NCBI GenBank assembly: GCA_963854565.1
Contig: CAWKZT010000046.1
Coordinates: 1-14,040 of the forward strand
Origin: CAWKZT01 sp963854565
GTDB lineage: Bacteria > Actinomycetota > Acidimicrobiia > Acidimicrobiales > JAHEJN01
Length of the DNA stretch: 14,040 nucleotides
Direction: 5' to 3'
In this document: piece after piece, positions 12,764 to 14,040 of the stretch
Layout: the number at the start of each line of letters is the position of its first letter
Position numbering within the stretch: the first letter of the stretch is position 1
The notes under the pieces: generated by a model
What the model saw: only the letters and a program-made list of their open reading frames with translations
Told to the model about the DNA's origin: nothing
The model's database searches: none
Position numbers and translations under genes: made by a program

Positions 12764-14040
12764 ATGGGCAACGATGCAGTCGTGCAACTTCCGGATATGA
12801 ACTTGGCCGACGCGTGGGAAGCCGTGGCAGCGGTGCTCCCCGATGCTGAGGCGGTGGTCTGCGGTGATGAACGTCGGACCTGGGCCGAGTTTGAAGCCAA
12901 CGCCGATGCGCTGGCTTCCGCACTCGCCCAGCGTGGTGTTGGCCGCGGGACCAAAGTCGGATTCTATTTACGTAACTCGATTGCGTATCTGGAGGCCCAG
13001 TTCGCCACGTTCAAACTCGGCGCGGTGCACTGCAACGTCAATTACCGATACACCGCCCAGGAGCTACGGGATCTCCTGGCATCAGCCGACGCCGAAGTTG
13101 TCTTGTTCGACGAGGATCTTGGGGCACACGTAACCGAGGTGGCGCCCGACTTGCCCGGACTCCACACGCTGGTACAGGTAGGTACTGGTCCGCGTATTGA
13201 TGGCGAAAGCGTGCAGACCTACGCCGACCTGGTCAGGACCGGTAGCGGTCAACGGGCACCAGCGGGAGGGCGATCTGGTGAGGACCTCTGGTTTTTGTTT
13301 ACCGGCGGAACAACTGGTCTGCCCAAGGGCGTCATGTGGCCGCATTCGTCGCTGGTGGGCATCATGAAAACGTATTACGACGGATTGCGCATGCCGTTGC
13401 CGCAGATGCCTGACGAGGTGGCTGCACGAGCCCTCGATATTGCTGACCGCGGCAAAGTAACGCGCATGATGACGGCGGCGCCGCTGATGCACGGGACGGC
13501 GAACTTCACCGCCCAGGGCACCTTGTCGCAGGGCGGAACCGTGGTTCTCTCGGCCAGTCGTTCCTTCGATGCCAACGAGTTTCTGCGTCTCGCCGAACGT
13601 GAACAAGTCACCAATCTGGTCATCGTTGGCGATGTATTTGCCAAGCCCATGGTGACGGCCCTTGAGGACGCCAAGGCCGCCGGTAAACCGCTGGATCTAA
13701 GTCACCTTCGTATCTTGTTGTCCTCGGGCGTCATGTGGAGTGCGCCGGTAAAGTCGGCGTTGCGCGAGCACCTTCCCAAGGTCACCATGGTTGATTCTCT
13801 GGGCGCGTCAGAGGTAACTAACGCGGGCACCTCGGTCGATCGCCCCGGCGGCAAGGCCCGGACGGCCCGATTTACCCTGTCGTCGGTGTCGGCGGTCTTC
13901 ACCGAAGACGGACGTCGGGTAAAGCCAGGATCGGGCGAGCGCGGGTTGCTCTGCACCGGTGGCCCACTGCCGCTGGGTTACTACAAAGACCCCGACAAGA
14001 CAGCCGCTACGTACCGAACCTTCGAGGGGCAACGGTGGGC
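12764..14040 (+). CDS. Acyl-CoA synthetase (AMP-forming), 3' end outside window
   Basis: A member of the ANL (AMP-binding) superfamily that activates a carboxylic acid via acyl-AMP to its CoA thioester. The frame is open to the window edge, giving about 425 residues. Visible motifs are the phosphate-binding loop F-T-G-G-T-T-G-L-P-K-G-V at about 13307-13342, S-L-G-A-S-E-V (A5 type, about 13798-13818), and G-Y-Y-K-D-P-D-K-T near 13975-14001. The N-terminal L-A-D-A-W-E-A-V and G-A-V-H-C-N-V-N-Y-R-Y blocks resemble FadD-like acyl-CoA synthetases of actinobacteria. The start is uncertain: ATG 12764 is used here, but ATG 12797 and GTG 12737, 12758 and 12782 are in frame and none has a clear Shine-Dalgarno. 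The catalytic C-terminal lysine domain is beyond the window. Chain-length specificity cannot be told. Confidence 0.93.
   Translation, partial: MGNDAVVQLPDMNLADAWEAVAAVLPDAEAVVCGDERRTWAEFEANADALASALAQRGVGRGTKVGFYLRNSIAYLEAQFATFKLGAVHCNVNYRYTAQELRDLLASADAEVVLFDEDLGAHVTEVAPDLPGLHTLVQVGTGPRIDGESVQTYADLVRTGSGQRAPAGGRSGEDLWFLFTGGTTGLPKGVMWPHSSLVGIMKTYYDGLRMPLPQMPDEVAARALDIADRGKVTRMMTAAPLMHGTANFTAQGTLSQGGTVVLSASRSFDANEFLRLAEREQVTNLVIVGDVFAKPMVTALEDAKAAGKPLDLSHLRILLSSGVMWSAPVKSALREHLPKVTMVDSLGASEVTNAGTSVDRPGGKARTARFTLSSVSAVFTEDGRRVKPGSGERGLLCTGGPLPLGYYKDPDKTAATYRTFEGQRW

Noticed and set aside
1..14040. tRNA genes, CRISPR arrays, insertion sequences, phage or defence genes
   Set aside because: No cloverleaf-like or repeated-spacer pattern, no transposase frame and no defence-type domain was seen on either strand. 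The content is housekeeping throughout.

Overview
This window looks like a chromosomal housekeeping stretch from an actinobacterium. By overall feel it could be from the Acidimicrobiia, but that rank is an inference. The strongest evidence is the run pgsA-type phosphatidyltransferase, gcvH, FHA protein, MerR, DUF151, MerR. It has the same order as the Mycobacterium tuberculosis Rv1822/Rv1826-Rv1830 region and, from the FHA protein on, the Corynebacterium odhI-ftsR region. GTG and TTG starts are common. TGA is used as an ordinary stop by several genes, so the standard bacterial code applies overall.

Layout. Positions 1-1287, minus strand: the 5' end of a class V aminotransferase-like gene lying behind biotin synthase bioB. 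Positions 1410-2222, plus: a PAP2/Aur1-type membrane phosphatase. Positions 2229-3206, minus: hemB, convergent with the PAP2 gene. Positions 3267-4112, plus: an unrecognised single-pass membrane-anchored protein. Positions 4159-4254: a 31-codon remnant of an SRAP (YedK/HMCES) gene whose stop overlaps the start of a DUF2079 polytopic membrane protein (4251-5819). Positions 5823-10271, plus: phosphatidyltransferase, gcvH, zinc-ribbon/FHA protein (GarA/OdhI type), FtsR-type MerR, DUF151 protein, second MerR with its own promoter and an inverted repeat, and gcvT. Positions 10273-12736, minus: alanyl-tRNA editing protein, chorismate synthase aroC, and a thioredoxin-fold lipoprotein. Positions 12764-14040, plus: an acyl-CoA synthetase that runs off the window.

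The most notable feature is the thioredoxin-fold lipoprotein at 10273-10830 (minus). Its reading frame is interrupted once, by a TGA exactly where the first cysteine of the CxxC active site should stand (W-F-W-A-P-F-[TGA]-S-T-C-R-Q-E-A-P). The frame then continues intact through the cis-proline motif to a normal stop. A hairpin of about 12 base pairs begins 5 nt after the TGA, placed and shaped like a bacterial SECIS element. The best reading is a previously unannotated selenocysteine-containing TlpA/ResA-like oxidoreductase (U-S-T-C). An automatic annotator would split it into two short ORFs.

Functionally the window mixes cofactor and amino-acid metabolism (biotin, heme, chorismate, glycine cleavage), envelope lipid chemistry (PAP2, CDP-alcohol phosphatidyltransferase), and the actinobacterial FHA/MerR regulatory cassette that links central nitrogen/carbon metabolism with cell division control. 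No gene-free stretch exceeds 300 bases. The longest, 8526-8702, holds a promoter and an inverted repeat. I saw no tRNA, rRNA, CRISPR array or insertion sequence.
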